From Apostichopus japonicus (lineage: Eukaryota > Echinodermata > Holothuroidea > Aspidochirotida > Stichopodidae): a stretch of DNA of 64,000 bases. Numbering within the stretch: position 1 is the first letter of the stretch; every line of letters starts with the position of its first letter. This document shows, in pieces, positions 21,060 to 33,600 of this stretch. The notes beneath the pieces were generated by a model. The model was not told where the DNA came from and ran no database searches. It saw nothing but the letters and a program-made list of their open reading frames with translations. Position numbers and translations under genes: made by a program. The DNA lies in contig NC_092563.1 in NCBI RefSeq assembly GCF_037975245.1, positions 5,829,501 to 5,893,500 on the forward strand. Reading direction: 5' to 3'.

Positions 21060-21325
21060 TAATGCAACTTGAAACTCCCGGGAAGTGTCTTTTCCAACGA
21101 TCTAGGACTATTTTTTGGCCAAAAAAAAATCGTGGTACGCTCCGCAACAACTGATGGTGGCGCTCCGCTTAGATAATATCAAGTAGTGTGTTATACCTAC
21201 TTGGCCTACTGATCCCCCCCCCCCCCCTTGTGAAAATTTCCGCGGCCGCCCTTGCTTCAACCTCCTAATATGGGCCCCCTTTGGTCCAGGAGCCGGGGGA
21301 CCCCAGGCTCATCGTTACGCCACTG
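21060..21325. mobile_element. fragments of miniature elements with the shared core
   Basis: 21078-21180 contains the shared core (GGGAAGTGTCTTTTCC ... TGGCGCTCCGCTTAGATA). It is followed by a poly-C tract and GAAAATTTCCGCGGCCGCCC, a typical end of such elements. From about 21268 a different end follows, GGGGACCCCAGGCTCATCGT and then ACGCCACTGG. These look like two abutting truncated elements; no clear duplications were found. Confidence 0.5.
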
Positions 21326-22025
21326 GTGTGTGTATGTGTGTTAATTTCTATGTTTTCATTTTCGTAATCTTTTATAGTTTTTCGTATAATGTTGGATAAT
21401 TTTTTTTCGTTTCGTAATTTCGAAAAGCACCCCCAACCCACCCCCGCTAATCGCAGTGTCACGCATATGTTGTAATACTGTCGAAAATAAATGTTTAAGT
21501 ATGATGGCGCTCGTCCGGAAGGAACCCATTCGGTTTTGCATTCCTGTCAAATGGTAAATAGTGTTATGAAGACCTAAACTAGTATATCAGCTCTACTGTG
21601 ATAACCAGAAATACCTTTCAGTTGTGCTGTCATGTCTCCTTTCTTTAGCATTCCATACTTCATTGCTGTTTTAGAAGAGTTATTTGTTACAAAATATATA
21701 TATATATTCTTTGTGCATACAAAATTGTAACATCAGCATTTCATCTCCCACCTAGAGGCATTGCGTACCATGTAGGTCAGGTTTCCCTCCATATTTTCCC
21801 CTAAACTACCTGGGGAATGAATACCTCTGACCTTCCCTCATTAGGCCAGCTCCAACCGCCCCCCCCCTAAATTCAGCTATTTCTAGGTTGTCACTAACCA
21901 GTGCACCCATGCCCCCGCCCACACTCCTCTGCACACAAACACACCTAGAGTGCCATGTATCTCAATTTGATGCACCTCACCCACATCATGCCACTATTTC
22001 ACATCTGCTGAAATATAGTTACAAG

Positions 22026-22394
22026 CAGTGGCGTAGGAAGGTACTTTTGAGTGGGGGGGGCTGAAGACTGATGGCCGGCCTGGGGGAGGGGTCTAAGGGG
22101 AGGGGGTGTCCCCCTCCCCTTTGGAATTTTTTGCATTTCCAGGTAGCCTCAGATGCAATTTGGTGCAATATAGCACACTTCAACACCCACTCCATTTTGT
22201 AAACTTAATTTTGTATTTTCACCAGGCCTTAGATGCAATTTGGTGCTCCAAATGAGATTTTTTTTCTCATTTGGAAATGAAAAAGGGGTTTTCTGACTTG
22301 CGAAGCGGGGGGGCGGAATGATACTTCCGCCCCTCCACATTTTTCACTGGGGGGGCTGGCGCCCCCCCCAGCCCCCCCGGTTCCTACGCCCTTG
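22026..22394. mobile_element. hAT-type miniature element with perfect TSD
   Basis: A 369-bp element with ends CAGTGGCGTAGGAA and TTCCTACGCCCTTG, flanked by the perfect 8-bp direct repeat GTTACAAG (22018-22025 and 22395-22402). It has long G and C runs next to both ends and an interior that forms further inverted segments. It is non-coding. The 8-bp duplication and CAGTG terminus fit hAT. Confidence 0.9.
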
Positions 22395-22402
22395 GTTACA
22401 AG

Positions 22403-24799
22403 TAGGATTCCTCGATTATTTTCTAATGATATAAATTGAAATACTTGTGTTAATTTGAAACATTCAAACCATAAGTAATGTTTCAATGTGATTGTGTGTA
22501 TTATTTAAGTGATTCCTGTTTTGCATTAAACTATAACAAAATTATTATCAACAAAGTGCCACACGTTAAAAGGAAAAAAGACAACCTTACATCTGTTTTT
22601 TTTTACATCTATATTTATATTGCTGCTAATAACACTTTCATTTCACACATACAAGTTGAGCTGTACTTTTTAAAGATAGCTCCAGTCACACTTACATATA
22701 AATATGATGTAGAACAAATATATACTATATATGATAACTATGCCAACAGATATTTTTTTAAATATTTTATCTTTTCATAATAAAAAAGAAGACAAAAAGA
22801 GAAAGAAATAATGCAAGGCACAAATAGTATTCCCCTTTCTTCACAAGGACGGAGATAATGGCAACCTTCAAATGGCTTCATTTCACGAGATTACAGAATA
22901 TTTGTAGAATCCCAACTTAATTTTCATTTGTAATTAATTTTCATCTCAACTTAATTTGTAGAATCCCAACTCATAAAAGAGACACCAGACAAGATCAGCA
23001 CCCCCCCCCCCTTTCCAAAAAAGACGTTTAACGTATTCTGTAAATTATCCAAGAGGCATTTTCCTCAGCCAATAGACTTAGAGATTTGACTTTCTGGAAT
23101 GTTGAATGAGCACTGCTTATGACCTTTGTCCATTTCTGTGTTCTAATAAACACAATGCCCAATTGTTATTTATTAAAATAGCAAACACATAATACAACCA
23201 GATTCTGATACAGAATTCCCCCATCCCCCCCCCCCCCCCCCCCCATAAAAAGCCTTTCGTGGACTGTGATGTTTAACAAAAAAATTGCTTGATATGAATT
23301 TTTTTAAATATAAAGTAATAACAATTATAATCGGCATTAAAAGTTCTTTTTCTATATTTTTTATCATGAGGCACTACAGTGTGACTACTGACTATACATC
23401 ATAATGACACAAATTTAAAGCTTTCAGGGAATAACTTAAAAGAAATGCAGAATATATATCACGCAGTCATACAATAAAATATGCAAATTCTAAACCAAAT
23501 AAATTAAAATTGAATACAAAGTTTTTAAATACAATCCAACACTGTTCACATATAAAATAGTAAAATATGACATAAAAGATTGAAAGTGTCATTCATATAT
23601 CAATCTTTTTTTGTTCTTAAAACTTATCTTCACAAAAGTTCACATAAGAAAGGTCAAAAGCCTGTTCGTCTTTCTAAACTATTGCATATCAGTGGGCACA
23701 GCATTTTTCTTGCTGAGAATGCCAACGGTGATGAAAGCCTAAACTGTGGGACACAAAAAAAAAATCTGACAATTTGAGATTTGGGAAAATTTTCTTGGGG
23801 TTTGTTTTCGAAATTAAAAGCTAGTGAGTACCAGCAGGGACATAGCCAGAAGTGTGAAAGGGAAGGGGGGGGGAGCAGGGAGCAGAATTTTAATAGGGGC
23901 ACTTCTAACAAAAGGAGCATTATTACACTTAACAGAGGGCCACGATGTACAAAGAACATTTTTGCCCAACATTGCCTCCCAGGTTGCAGGAAATAAACAA
24001 TAAAAAGAGTATTGTCTTACGTAGTAGAAGACGAACTAAATTTTACTTTTTGAGGAACTCAAAGTACCAGTGAGGAAATGGTCTTTTTCATTACCGATGT
24101 CAACAGTGATGTTGGTCTTAGCTGGTACAGTAATATTTTTAAAATTTTTTTGTTCATTCATGTAGAGTTAATACCTTGTTACATTTCTAGGCTATTGCAT
24201 ATCGTTGGGCACATCAATACCGCAGCCAATAGTAAAGATGGCATAAAGTGCAGCACATAAAACAAAACCCTATAATCCTTTGAGAAAATTTGAATTTTTG
24301 TCTTGGTTCATGCAGGGCATCAAGGGGTACAATGTCAAATTTGATTTTGTAATTTAAAGGCATCAGACATTGTTGAGAAGCTTTCAAAATGACAATATAT
24401 TGTATTGTCTATAGTTACTTTTATTGAACGGCCCAGAGGTCCTTTCCCAAAGAACGGGGGAATCAGTACCTTTCGTGTGATCAACATACTTCCTGATCTG
24501 AACAAAATGCTACAGGAAAAAAAAAAAAAAACTTTCTAAACACTGCTTATACAGTTTTCTATCTGAACTCTCACAAATATTCAAACATAAATGGCTACCA
24601 CCACAAATTCTAGCCTCAAAAATTCATACAAATATTTGCATTTTCATATAACCAAAACATGAAAGACATTCTAGAAAGACTGGCAATGTTGTTGCAGCAG
24701 ATATAAAATCTAAAAAACTAAACACGTACTGTATTGTCTGACTATTTCAGTGCGTTTGTTATAGGGAAGATCAGTGAAATACTGTGCATGTGCGATTGA
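22403..24799. other. no gene recognised
   Basis: AT-rich sequence with C runs near 23000 and 23225-23244 and several A or T runs. Open frames here (for example 22478-22780) are AT-driven. No RNA gene or complete repeat was identified. Confidence 0.4.
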
Positions 24800-25005
24800 G
24801 TTAATGTGTATTGTGTACATACATAGAACAGCTTTCCATGATATGTGAGTCCTGGGTTAATGTGTATCGTGTACATACATAGTACAGCTTTCCATGATAT
24901 GTGAGTCTGGGTTAATGTGTATTGTGTACATACATAGTACAGCTTTCCATGATATGTGAGTCTGGGTTAATGTGTATTGTGTACATACATAGTACAGCTT
25001 TCTTA
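24800..25005. repeat. 55-56 bp tandem repeat, four copies
   Basis: Units start at 24800, 24856, 24911 and 24966, each beginning GTTAATGTGTATTGTGTACA and containing AGCTTTCCATGATATGTGAG. The last copy diverges after AGCTTTC. Confidence 0.9.
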
Positions 25006-25422
25006 ACTCCAGTTCTACTTCTAATGTGTTAAGTGACAGAGGAATGACCCTTTAACTTGATCCAAGATATATTATTTCAGTGGCATCACAAGAAACTCTA
25101 AACAGGTAGGCTAAGATGGGAGGAGGGGAAAGGGGTGGGGGAAGGGAAGGAGGGTCGGAAGAGTGCACGCCAAACGGAACAAAAACCAATTTCTGGCGCA
25201 TGTAAAAAACATTCAGCATACACTGAACATTTGAATAGGGGAGTAAAATGTGGTTTGTTAACTGCATCAGGGACAAGTTTAGATACTGTTCATGACACCC
25301 CCCCCCATCCCCTGTCTGTTGCATATAGGATATTATTATTAGACACTATTGCACACTTAAGCTGTCAGACATGACAGTACAGCAGCTCTCTTTGGCAACC
25401 AAGTCTCATCTTCTTAGTCCTG

Positions 25423-25516
25423 TCAGCAATCTCCTCTAGCACACATCTTGCTCAGAGCATCTTGCGCTTCAGCTACTCCTTCACCGGCTGCATATCTCAG
25501 CAGATCTCTGGCATGA
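25423..25516 (-). CDS. exon 4 of the Sel1-repeat gene
   Basis: Acceptor CTTTTTCATTTAG; 94 bp completing a split Asp codon, then 30 codons (starting HARDLLRYAAGEG) and TGA at 25423-25425. Confidence 0.85.
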
Positions 25517-28390
25517 CTAAATGAAAAAGAAGAAGCAGACCTTCTTGTAACGAATAAATTAAAGCAAGGATATATATGGCAATAACAACAATATACAATA
25601 CTTAACAAATATTTCTATAAACAACAAAAACAATATTTAACAATACTTATATAGCAACAATAATCATTTTGAACAACAAAAGCAACATAGGCTTAAGAAA
25701 ATTTAATTGGAAAAAGGAGCAAAAATTATTGTGACAGATACCAAATTAATTTTCAACGACATGGAAACTTTCCTTATAGTTTTTGTAGATTTGCTGTCTG
25801 GGAAAAATGAAGTGTTTAGATTTTGCATAGCAATTCTGAGATTTGTGACATTGTCTTGGTGCTGATATACTAAGTTCATATTCAGAGATGTTCGATTGAA
25901 ACACAACCAGCTGCTACAAGTTCTTTGGGTGAAGGAAGGATGTGGATGGGTGCAGATGGATGTACCACAATTTTTCTGTTCTTTTGTGAAGGAATCAAAC
26001 CCTGGATCTTTGTGCCACGAACCAAAGTCCGTACCACTCGACCACAGTGATTCTACTGGTGTGTTAAAGCGTATAAATTGGCCTAGAATAACTGTCATTA
26101 AGGGCGTATTGCCCAAGTGTTATGACTGTACAGAGTGCACCTCTGGTGCTTTGATTCTGACAATTTTACACAGAATAACCACTCTTTATAGGCAAGCCAA
26201 GCTGTAAAAAAGAATTGAATGTGTAGCAAGTGGTATTACAGATATATAGTAAATCAATAAAGAATAACACACCAGAAAAATTCCACTTTATACGCTTTAA
26301 CACACCAGTAGAATCACTGTGGTGGAGTGGTACGGAATTCGGTTTGTGACACAAAATCCGGGGTTCGATTCCTACCTTCGCCTGATGAGTCCCAAAAGGA
26401 CAAAACCAGTTGTGAAGTGGAATTTTTCTGGTGTGTTATTCTTTATTGATTTACTATACATATCTGTCATACCACTTGCTACACATTCAATTCTTAGCTG
26501 AAAAGCTGAAAAGAACAGTACTGATTCCTTTAACTGTAAATATCAGAACAGGCTGGGAGGAATATTACTGCAAATACTTACTCTTTATCTCTGACAGTTG
26601 TCTGGTAACCATGGAGATGACCCACAGCTAGATTATGCGAGGCATGGGCATGACCTTTATCAGCAGCATAGCTACAAAATTAGAAGGAATTTTTAGGTCA
26701 ACTGAAAAGAACTCCAAAACAAACCAGGACAAAACAAATAAAAAATCAATATATCAATCATTGAATGCTTGTTTTCTATTTTGAAGTCACTCGTAATGGA
26801 TAAAACTCTATGATAGTTAAAACTGTATGATGTCAGAAACTGTAAGCCTGAGCTGTCAAAACAACAGGAAAATTAATTGTGCAGATAATATATTTTTGTG
26901 TAAAAGTAAGAGGTTAGAGGGCGTGACGTTTCGATCCTAGCAGGATCTTCTTCAAAGGCTAAATGACAACTAACAGTAACAGAAGGGACAAAAACACGCC
27001 CAGAATACAGATAGGTTAATGAGAATGGTGAACACAAAGAGATAGATGTAAGGGGATTAGTAGACAAGGGATGGAGAGAAGAAAGAAAGAAACCAACAGG
27101 GGAAGAGGAGAGGTAGGAGATCAACTGTAGAGGGACCAAGAGAGGATTAAGGGAAGGGGGTAGGGAGTAAACTAGAGAAGAACAAAGACAGAAAAGTGTG
27201 GAGAAAAATTATTATAATATATTTTTGTCACCAGTTATCTTAAACATACTTAACTTTACGTACTGCGGATGAGTTCTACAACTGTGCAGGTAAGACATGA
27301 CGTTAACAACTCACCTAAACCATTTCATTGCAGTCTTGGTATCTCTATCGACTCCTTTGCCAAAGAGATAGCGCTGTCCAACCATATGCATTGCGTGTGC
27401 TTGGCCCATCACAGCATAAAAGTGAGTTACTCTGAAGTGGAGATCGTCCATATAATTGTACGAGTAGTAAATGAAAGCTACCACTGCAATAACAGCACAG
27501 ACCTGGAGAGCAGAGAGAAGACAGTATATATACCAAATATATGAAATAGTCATCATTCATGATTGCCACCATTTGCCTACTTTATATATAAATCTCTCTG
27601 ATGTCCATGATGAGGATTAGCCCATTAGCCATAGGTTGTATTTGACAGCTCTTGTGACCTCAACTTTAATGAAACTTTATCTCTCCTGTAAACCAGACTG
27701 AGATCGGCGAGTTTGGAAGTGTTGATTTGTTCACACCTTGCCATGTCTGCCAAGGTTGAACTGCCCATGGATCATTTTGCCAGAACTACTTGTAAGAGAT
27801 TGCTATTGTTTGATACTACCGTATAAATTACCCATACAACATGTACAGTGCATAGACTCATCTTCATTATAGCTATTAATCTGCTGCAGGTTTAATTTAC
27901 ACATATTTTTCAGAGATGAGGGAGGTTCTAGATACTCTAGTCTAAGTTTCGGTAAAATTTCATTAAATGGAGTTCTGTTCACAGTTGAAATCATAAGAAA
28001 AGAATGAAGAAATGTTCTAACTTACATAGACTAAGCCTAATTTTAGGCAAATTTCAAACACTAACGATAGGCCCTACCACAAAACGTGAGGTTAATTACT
28101 GACCAAATGTTACTACTATGAACAACATACAAATTTTAATTTAGTCTCACTTAGCACAACGTAATACAAGCTATTGAATTAGTTCCGCGAACCTCTAAAA
28201 ACTTGGTCAGATTTGTATCTGGTTTCTTTTTTCTAGCCAGGTAAACCTTTCCTTGGAATGGTAACGCTGGATCTTCCTCTGGACCAGATTCATCTGTCCA
28301 TGCAACTTTCTCTTCCTCTTCCTCATCAGCTAGTTCCTCAATTGATGACTTTCTATAACGGAGACCATCACTTTGATCGAAGGTAGCCAT
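25423..28390 (-). CDS. Sel1-repeat single-pass membrane protein, four exons
   Basis: Four exons, read from high to low coordinate (28193-28390, 27315-27502, 26582-26671, 25423-25516), join in frame into a 189-residue protein. Residues 1-66 are hydrophilic, with a Glu run and a KKK just before the membrane. Residues 67-83 are a hydrophobic segment (start VCAVIAVVAF). Residues 100-135 form a Sel1-like repeat with the pattern VGQRYLFGKGV, then A..WF..AADKG. Residues 136-171 form a second (SHNLAVG ... AGEG), and a short partial repeat ends the chain. Sel1 repeats are helical protein-binding modules common in ER and organelle quality control. Positive charges before the segment suggest the N-terminus faces the cytosol. 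Phases agree at every junction (0, 2, 2) and all introns are GT-AG, though the first donor (GAG|GTTCGC) is weak. The start ATG has a good context (AAGATGG). I do not recognise the exact orthologue. Confidence 0.82.
25985..26080 (-). mobile_element. tRNA-like SINE copy, minus strand
   Basis: On the minus strand it has an A-box-like TGGTCGAGTGG and a B-box-like GGTTTGATTCC about 40 bp later, with the 5' lead TACGCTTTAACACACCAGTA. Same family as 26287-26410, in opposite orientation. It lies in intron 3 of the Sel1-repeat gene. Confidence 0.6.
26210..26495. repeat. ~80-bp inverted repeat flanking a SINE
   Basis: 26210-26288 (AAGAATTGAATGTGTAGCAA ... ATTCCACTT) is the near-perfect inverse of 26415-26495. 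The arms enclose the plus-strand SINE, with the SINE head directly abutting the left arm. It may be a composite foldback element or the result of two insertions. Confidence 0.85.
26287..26410 (+). mobile_element. tRNA-like SINE copy, plus strand
   Basis: Contains A-box-like TGGTGGAGTGG and B-box GGTTCGATTCC spaced as in tRNA genes, preceded by TACGCTTTAACACACCAGTA. It does not fold into a complete tRNA on inspection, so a tRNA-derived SINE is preferred over a real tRNA. Confidence 0.6.
26582..26671 (-). CDS. exon 3 of the Sel1-repeat gene
   Basis: Acceptor ATTTTGTAG, 90 bp, donor GA|GTAAGT. Encodes the core of the second Sel1-like repeat (YAADKGHAHASHNLAVG). Confidence 0.9.
26925..26958 (-). 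ncRNA. degenerate hammerhead-like motif (Penelope/retrozyme type)
   Basis: On the minus strand, GAAGATCC TGCT AGGATC GAAAC GTC has the order of a hammerhead stem II, GAAA box and cleavage-side GTC. The first core box, expected to be CTGATGA, reads CTTTGAA, so catalysis is unlikely. Such motifs are known in Penelope-like elements and retrozymes. The surrounding 26890-27190 is purine-rich on the plus strand and probably belongs to the same repeat. In intron 2 of the Sel1-repeat gene. Confidence 0.45.
27315..27502 (-). CDS. exon 2 of the Sel1-repeat gene
   Basis: Acceptor CTGCTCTCCAG, 188 bp, donor TTTAG|GTGAGT. Encodes the membrane segment and most of the first Sel1-like repeat. Confidence 0.92.
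28193..28390 (-). CDS. exon 1 of the Sel1-repeat gene
   Basis: From ATG at 28388-28390 (context AAGATGGCT), 66 codons starting MATFDQSDGLRYRKS, with a Glu-rich stretch. The donor GAG|GTTCGC is weak but keeps phase 0. An in-frame upstream ATG at 28418-28420 is possible but has a poorer context. Confidence 0.75.
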
Positions 28391-28639
28391 CTTGTCGTCA
28401 ATGAAAACAATCGATCGCAATTTCTACGTCATCCGCCGCCGGAGGAAAACAAATAACTACCGTACATAGAACGTCACTGTATTGAATAATTTGCGTTGGG
28501 AATTCGATGTGATCACGTGAGCTGCAAAATCTCCCAGCAATGCGAAAAGGATAATTCTGTCCCTGGTAAAACAATAAGTAACCTGCTTTAATGGCTCCAA
28601 TTATTGCACGCTGTAGCTAGGAAAGTTTTGTGATTACGT

Positions 28640-28760
28640 AATCAAACTGCCACGGTGGAATAGCGCTATATAAATATTAATTGTTATGTTATGTTATGTT
28701 ACGGTCGTAAATCGACCTCAGGCCTCATCGACCATCAGGCCAAATCGACCTCAGGATATT
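28640..28760. repeat. SINE/LINE-like tail and short ATCGACCTCAGG repeats
   Basis: AGCGCTATATAAATATTAAT followed by repeated TTATG resembles the 3' tails of invertebrate non-LTR elements. Next come two ATCGACCTCAGG words and a related ATCGACCATCAGG. The family is not identified. Confidence 0.35.
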
Positions 28761-28824
28761 AGCCTGCATAGCTTCATAACACCATTAGGCTCTTTGGGTA
28801 AACACCTAGTGGAAATATGTTCAT

Positions 28825-29013
28825 GTGTACAGTGATAATACAGCATTCACACATAAACCCTCGTACAAGATAAAGTATGTTGCAGACTTGGTAAAAAGAG
28901 GTCGTTTTACGACCAAGGCAGGTCGATTACGTAATCTCAAGAAACTTTTCCGTGATAGCGTGCCCAGCAGACCTTTAAAGGGTGTGAAGACTCGCGCAAA
29001 AAGAAACGTCTAA
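28825..29013 (+). CDS. small basic open frame, unrecognised
   Basis: A 62-codon frame, strongly Lys/Arg-rich in its second half (for example RGRFTTKAGRLRNLKKLFR). An acceptor-like GTATGTTGCAG lies inside it at about 28878-28888, so the basic part could instead be an exon. It sits about 430 bp from the start of the Sel1-repeat gene, in the opposite direction. No domain is recognised and it may be chance. Confidence 0.2.
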   Translation: MYSDNTAFTHKPSYKIKYVADLVKRGRFTTKAGRLRNLKKLFRDSVPSRPLKGVKTRAKRNV

Positions 29014-30585
29014 TGCCGGTAATCTGACCTAGTTTCGAATGAGGTGTAACAGAAGTGTTAGACACCACCATTGATCCCAGAAAATACACACACAGCTTGC
29101 TACCGTCGATAATTAGACACTAGTGTACAGTCAGTACATACAGCTGCAGTCAATACAGTGTGCAAACACAGTGTGCAAACAATACAGCGATGGACATCTC
29201 AGGTCCAGCTTAAGATAGCAAGGTATCACGTTTCATTACTGTACTGTCTGCATTTTGTAGCGACACAAACAAAACTTCACTTGCAAGCAACGGAAAGTTA
29301 ACATTTTCAGATAGCGGTACGCGGTTTGGGGGCGAGTCTCCAATGCCTTTAAATAAGGAATGGGGATGGGGAGGGAGGTGGGGTGTGATAGGGGAAAATT
29401 GGGACCTGAACATTACTTTCCTTGAAGTTTTTCTTTCTTTTTCTGAATCGGTTGTGAGGGAGGTGAATGTGAGGGCCTAGTCAATCTAAGAGTTACTGAA
29501 TAGTCCAATTTGTAAGAAGCCACCTCATACAAAGAACCCTAAGTGTTAGTTTAAAGGCCGACCTGTGAGATTACCGTGCCACCTCCAACCCCCCCCCCCA
29601 CCCCATCTGAGACACCATGGTGTGTACATAAAGTTCCTAAGTTACATGAAAAGAGCATTGTGCCACCTACTGTAAATTTTTGGTGCCACTCCAACCTCAG
29701 AATTCCTGGCTCTGGGCCTGATTATCACATATGTACCATTGTTAACCCTGTTGTCACAACAATATCTTCCTCCATAAGATGTACAAGTCCCCAAATATTA
29801 ACCACCCTACGGAGGAGCTGGATATGGCTTTCATTGAAGTGGTTTGTCTCTGGGAGAGAAGAGGAGGTTACAGAACTAACAGTTAATTAGAAGAGAAGTA
29901 CATTTTATGTACAACAACCCCTTACTGTTTGGTGAGAGTCCTCATCTTATCAAATACGTACTTTAGTTAATATCAATAAAACCTGTCGCACCAACATTCT
30001 CTCCGTCTGTCTTCATCCTGAGGATGTCTTAATCCTGAATTATGAATAGAATTGCAGCTGACCTGCTCTTGGTTTCATTTGAAGTGTTTTTGTCTCTGTG
30101 AAGGAGGCTGGGATGGGGCCTGGTTACATATATATGTAGCTAAAAGCTAATTAGTCCTGCATGTAAACTGAAGCAAGCCTACACCAACCCATTCCTGTTT
30201 GAGTTAAAGTTCTACTGTACTCAATTAGTCTTCAGTGAGATATAGGCGTCCATCTTATCACATTCATAGTGCAGTTATTAATGAGGGCGGCCCTCTTGCC
30301 ACAACTCTCGGATTGGAGACCAGACTACATCACTTAATGAGACAGTTCAGTATGTAAAAAGAGAAGCCTTTTTCAAGTACTACAAACTTATTTTGCAATG
30401 CATTTATATTCTTGTCTTTAATTCTTAAGAATCACATGTAGGTTCAACATTGAAATACCAGTAAAGGTGAGCCAAGAAAATTAGAATATATTTAGACATG
30501 TATTGATAGCAAAATAAAAAGCATTTGGCATGACCACTTTTTGGTCACTGTTAATATCGTATTATAGCATCCGTGAAATCAGAAT
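29014..30585. other. no gene recognised
   Basis: No supported exon. Near 29160 a short CAGTGTGCAAACA word is tandemly repeated, and there is a C-run near 29590. Confidence 0.35.
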
Positions 30586-30603
30586 GGTGTGTATGTATGT
30601 ATG

Positions 30604-30656
<53 letters not shown>
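30586..30656. repeat. TGTA/TA microsatellite
   Basis: A few TGTA units run into a long uninterrupted TA dinucleotide tract. Confidence 0.95.
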
Positions 30657-30657
<1 letters not shown>

Positions 30658-33600
30658 AACATCATTAGCAATACAGTCATTATTGATGAGGCATAAAACA
30701 GCCTGGTTTCCAGAACTTTGTAGGCTACAGCATGTCACACATAACATGATGTCCATTGATACGTAACATTTGGATATATTTAATAAAGCAGGCTGGTTGG
30801 GTCAACAAATGTTCAACAGATTATCCCACTCCCAAATATAAACACATATTACTATGCGCTTGCTTGTCATGTCAATTGGCTATGAATCAAGTTCCTCATT
30901 TTCCTAGAATCTATAAGATTAGAGAGATATTGTGTCGTCAATGACATGGATAATTCAAAAACTTGAAGATTTAGTTTTTCCAACATTTCTGGGTGCCTCT
31001 GTTAATCAGAGAATTAGCTAGACTGACCTCCATTTGGGAAAGAAAGTTATATTTTTTGCCCCATAACATCATTAGGTATTTTGTAAAGAAGTTTCTTTTG
31101 GTGCTAAAAAACAAATGGGTTTTTCTTCTTCTTATTTAAGATTAAAAATTTAATACGATTACACAGATATCTATTTAACTCTGTCAAACTGGACCCCTAA
31201 TTTATGCAGTATCGCACACATAGTTTGCATTTCTTGGTACAAGTTTAAACCAACGTACTTGGCAAATACTATATACTCATATTGCAGATCTGCCTGTATT
31301 GCATCTTAACATAGTAATTCGAGGAACATCAAGTAACATTACTTACAGGACACTGTTTCAACACAGAGTCCTAGATTTATTTGATTAAGCAGTAAACCTA
31401 GAAAAAAATTGTGATATTGAATCATGAAAAATAAAGTGATTTTCAAGAAAAAAAAGAAAAGAAATAAAAAATAGAAGCAGAAAATAAATAAAATAAACTT
31501 TTGTCAACTTTTTTTTCATCTTTGGGAAGAATTGAAAGTGTAGCATGATAAACTAATCTTTTATTGAATCTACGACGAACCTTATCCCAAATGAACGATA
31601 AAACTGGTGACCTCCACTTAATACATTTAATCAAAAAGGTTTAATTTGTTCTAAGCAACAAAAATATTGCACAATTAGTAAAAAAAACAAGGAAAGTTGG
31701 TTAATCACTACGACAACTGAATCGCTTTCATATTCTACCTGATACTAAAGGTATAGCAAAGACTTTTGATATACATAGCAGCCAGAAAAGACAAACAAAC
31801 AAATGAAAAAAAAGTGATAATTAAGAACTACTTTAGATAAAGATTTAGCAAGTCAACATGAACTTTGCTGAAAAATGCCAAGTCATATATAGCAGCAACC
31901 CTATTGACATGTTAAGAAAACAAACCTACAAGAAAAAGCATTTTGCAAGAAAGATAAATGTTCTTTAAGTTACAAAACTGACGTTAGTTTTCTTCAATCA
32001 GACTGGTAAGAAACATTTTCACGCAACGATTGTTTGCTGTTGATCACTGGCGCTCGTTTAAGGTCACATGCAAATTTATAAACCCATGATTAGTTATATT
32101 AGTTAAGTCTGTAGTTTCAGTCCTGAACCCCCTGCCCCCCCCCCCCCTCTTGCCCTCACACCTGCCAGTAGGGAATAAGCTACAGTACACTGTCAAAATC
32201 ACAATCAGTGTAGTGTCAAACCCACACACACTCTCTGACTATCAACATTACGACAGTGGAGTTGTGTCAGGTCATGACCTATCGTCTGGTGTGCGGCAGT
32301 GGTGGGGGAGGGAGGGAGGGTGGGCTTTATAGAGATCACACTTAACAGGATGTACTACTAACTTTTTATAAATACTGGATACTACCTCCAGCAACTTTCT
32401 GCACATTGGAATGTCTTGACATGATTATATTTACGATTCACACTTTTCAACAGGCAAAAGATTTCATAACGATCTCTATTTTATTTGTATTTTTCATGAC
32501 ATCACTAGGGGGGGTTAAAGGTGGCATCTACTTCTCATATGCCATTAAGTCATCCCCATCTTTCGAGTATATTTTAACACAAAATCAAGGTGCTTGTGAA
32601 GTACCAGCATCTTGGTGTCTTGAGGTGTACGCATAAAATTCTTGACCTTTCACTCTTTGTTCGAAATTTCCGCAAGCTTGAGTTTCAACATGATGATGCT
32701 GATTAAATTTGTAATTTAAACAAGTATGCCATTGATCACAAACTTTTTGCCCACAATATACGTAAAACAGATCCATCCCCACCCCCCCACACCCCCGCCC
32801 CATATCCATGTTTATTTACTAACCAATGAATGAATGACTTTGGGTTCACGGCTGTCAAAGTAACAGCTAACAATTTTGACGACGATAACTTTTAATACAT
32901 TTAACTATTAAACAATCACAAAGTGAATAAAGTTAAGTATTTTGATTTAATAAAGGGTGTTCCCCTAACAGGCACTCTCAAACAGTATACTCAATTTGTA
33001 CACACATAAATATTAAGCACTGGTCAGAAGACCATACAGTAAGAGTACCTCACTCTTTGTTTTAACATTTGAATTGTGGTGTGAGGTTCGTCATATACCA
33101 TACAAATTTTAATTTCAACAACATTACTGAAAACCCTAGGAAAAATCTCATCGCTCAGTTAATCCCTTGTTAGCGAAATTTACCTCAGCTATAAACTCTC
33201 ATGGACCGACCACTTTGCAGCAGAGAAGGTTTCAACACATTCCATCTCTAATTTAGATATGTGTACAAGGTTAGTATCATATTAGGAGGGCCAGTTACTA
33301 TCCCCATCCCCTCTTTACACACATTTCAAAGAAAAAGAAAAAGAAGAAGAAGAAGCAGAAAAAGGAAATAAAAAACATCAAAAACAACCAGAAAGATACC
33401 TGTACTTTTAAAGACAGAATTTTACACAATCTTTGGAACAATTCAAGAGCTGATATTTTTGGAATGAATGTAGAAGCAAAGAATCAAAAGAGCGATCCGT
33501 CTGCATTTTAGGATGAAGAAACCCACGCCATAAAAAAAAGAAATAAAATTAAAAAAAGGTTTCATTTTTTAAGTAATATACCACTCATGCCAGGCAAGAA

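Noticed and set aside
26287-26410. Functional tRNA gene
   Set aside because: A and B boxes are present, but no full cloverleaf or acceptor stem could be paired, and a second diverged inverted copy exists.
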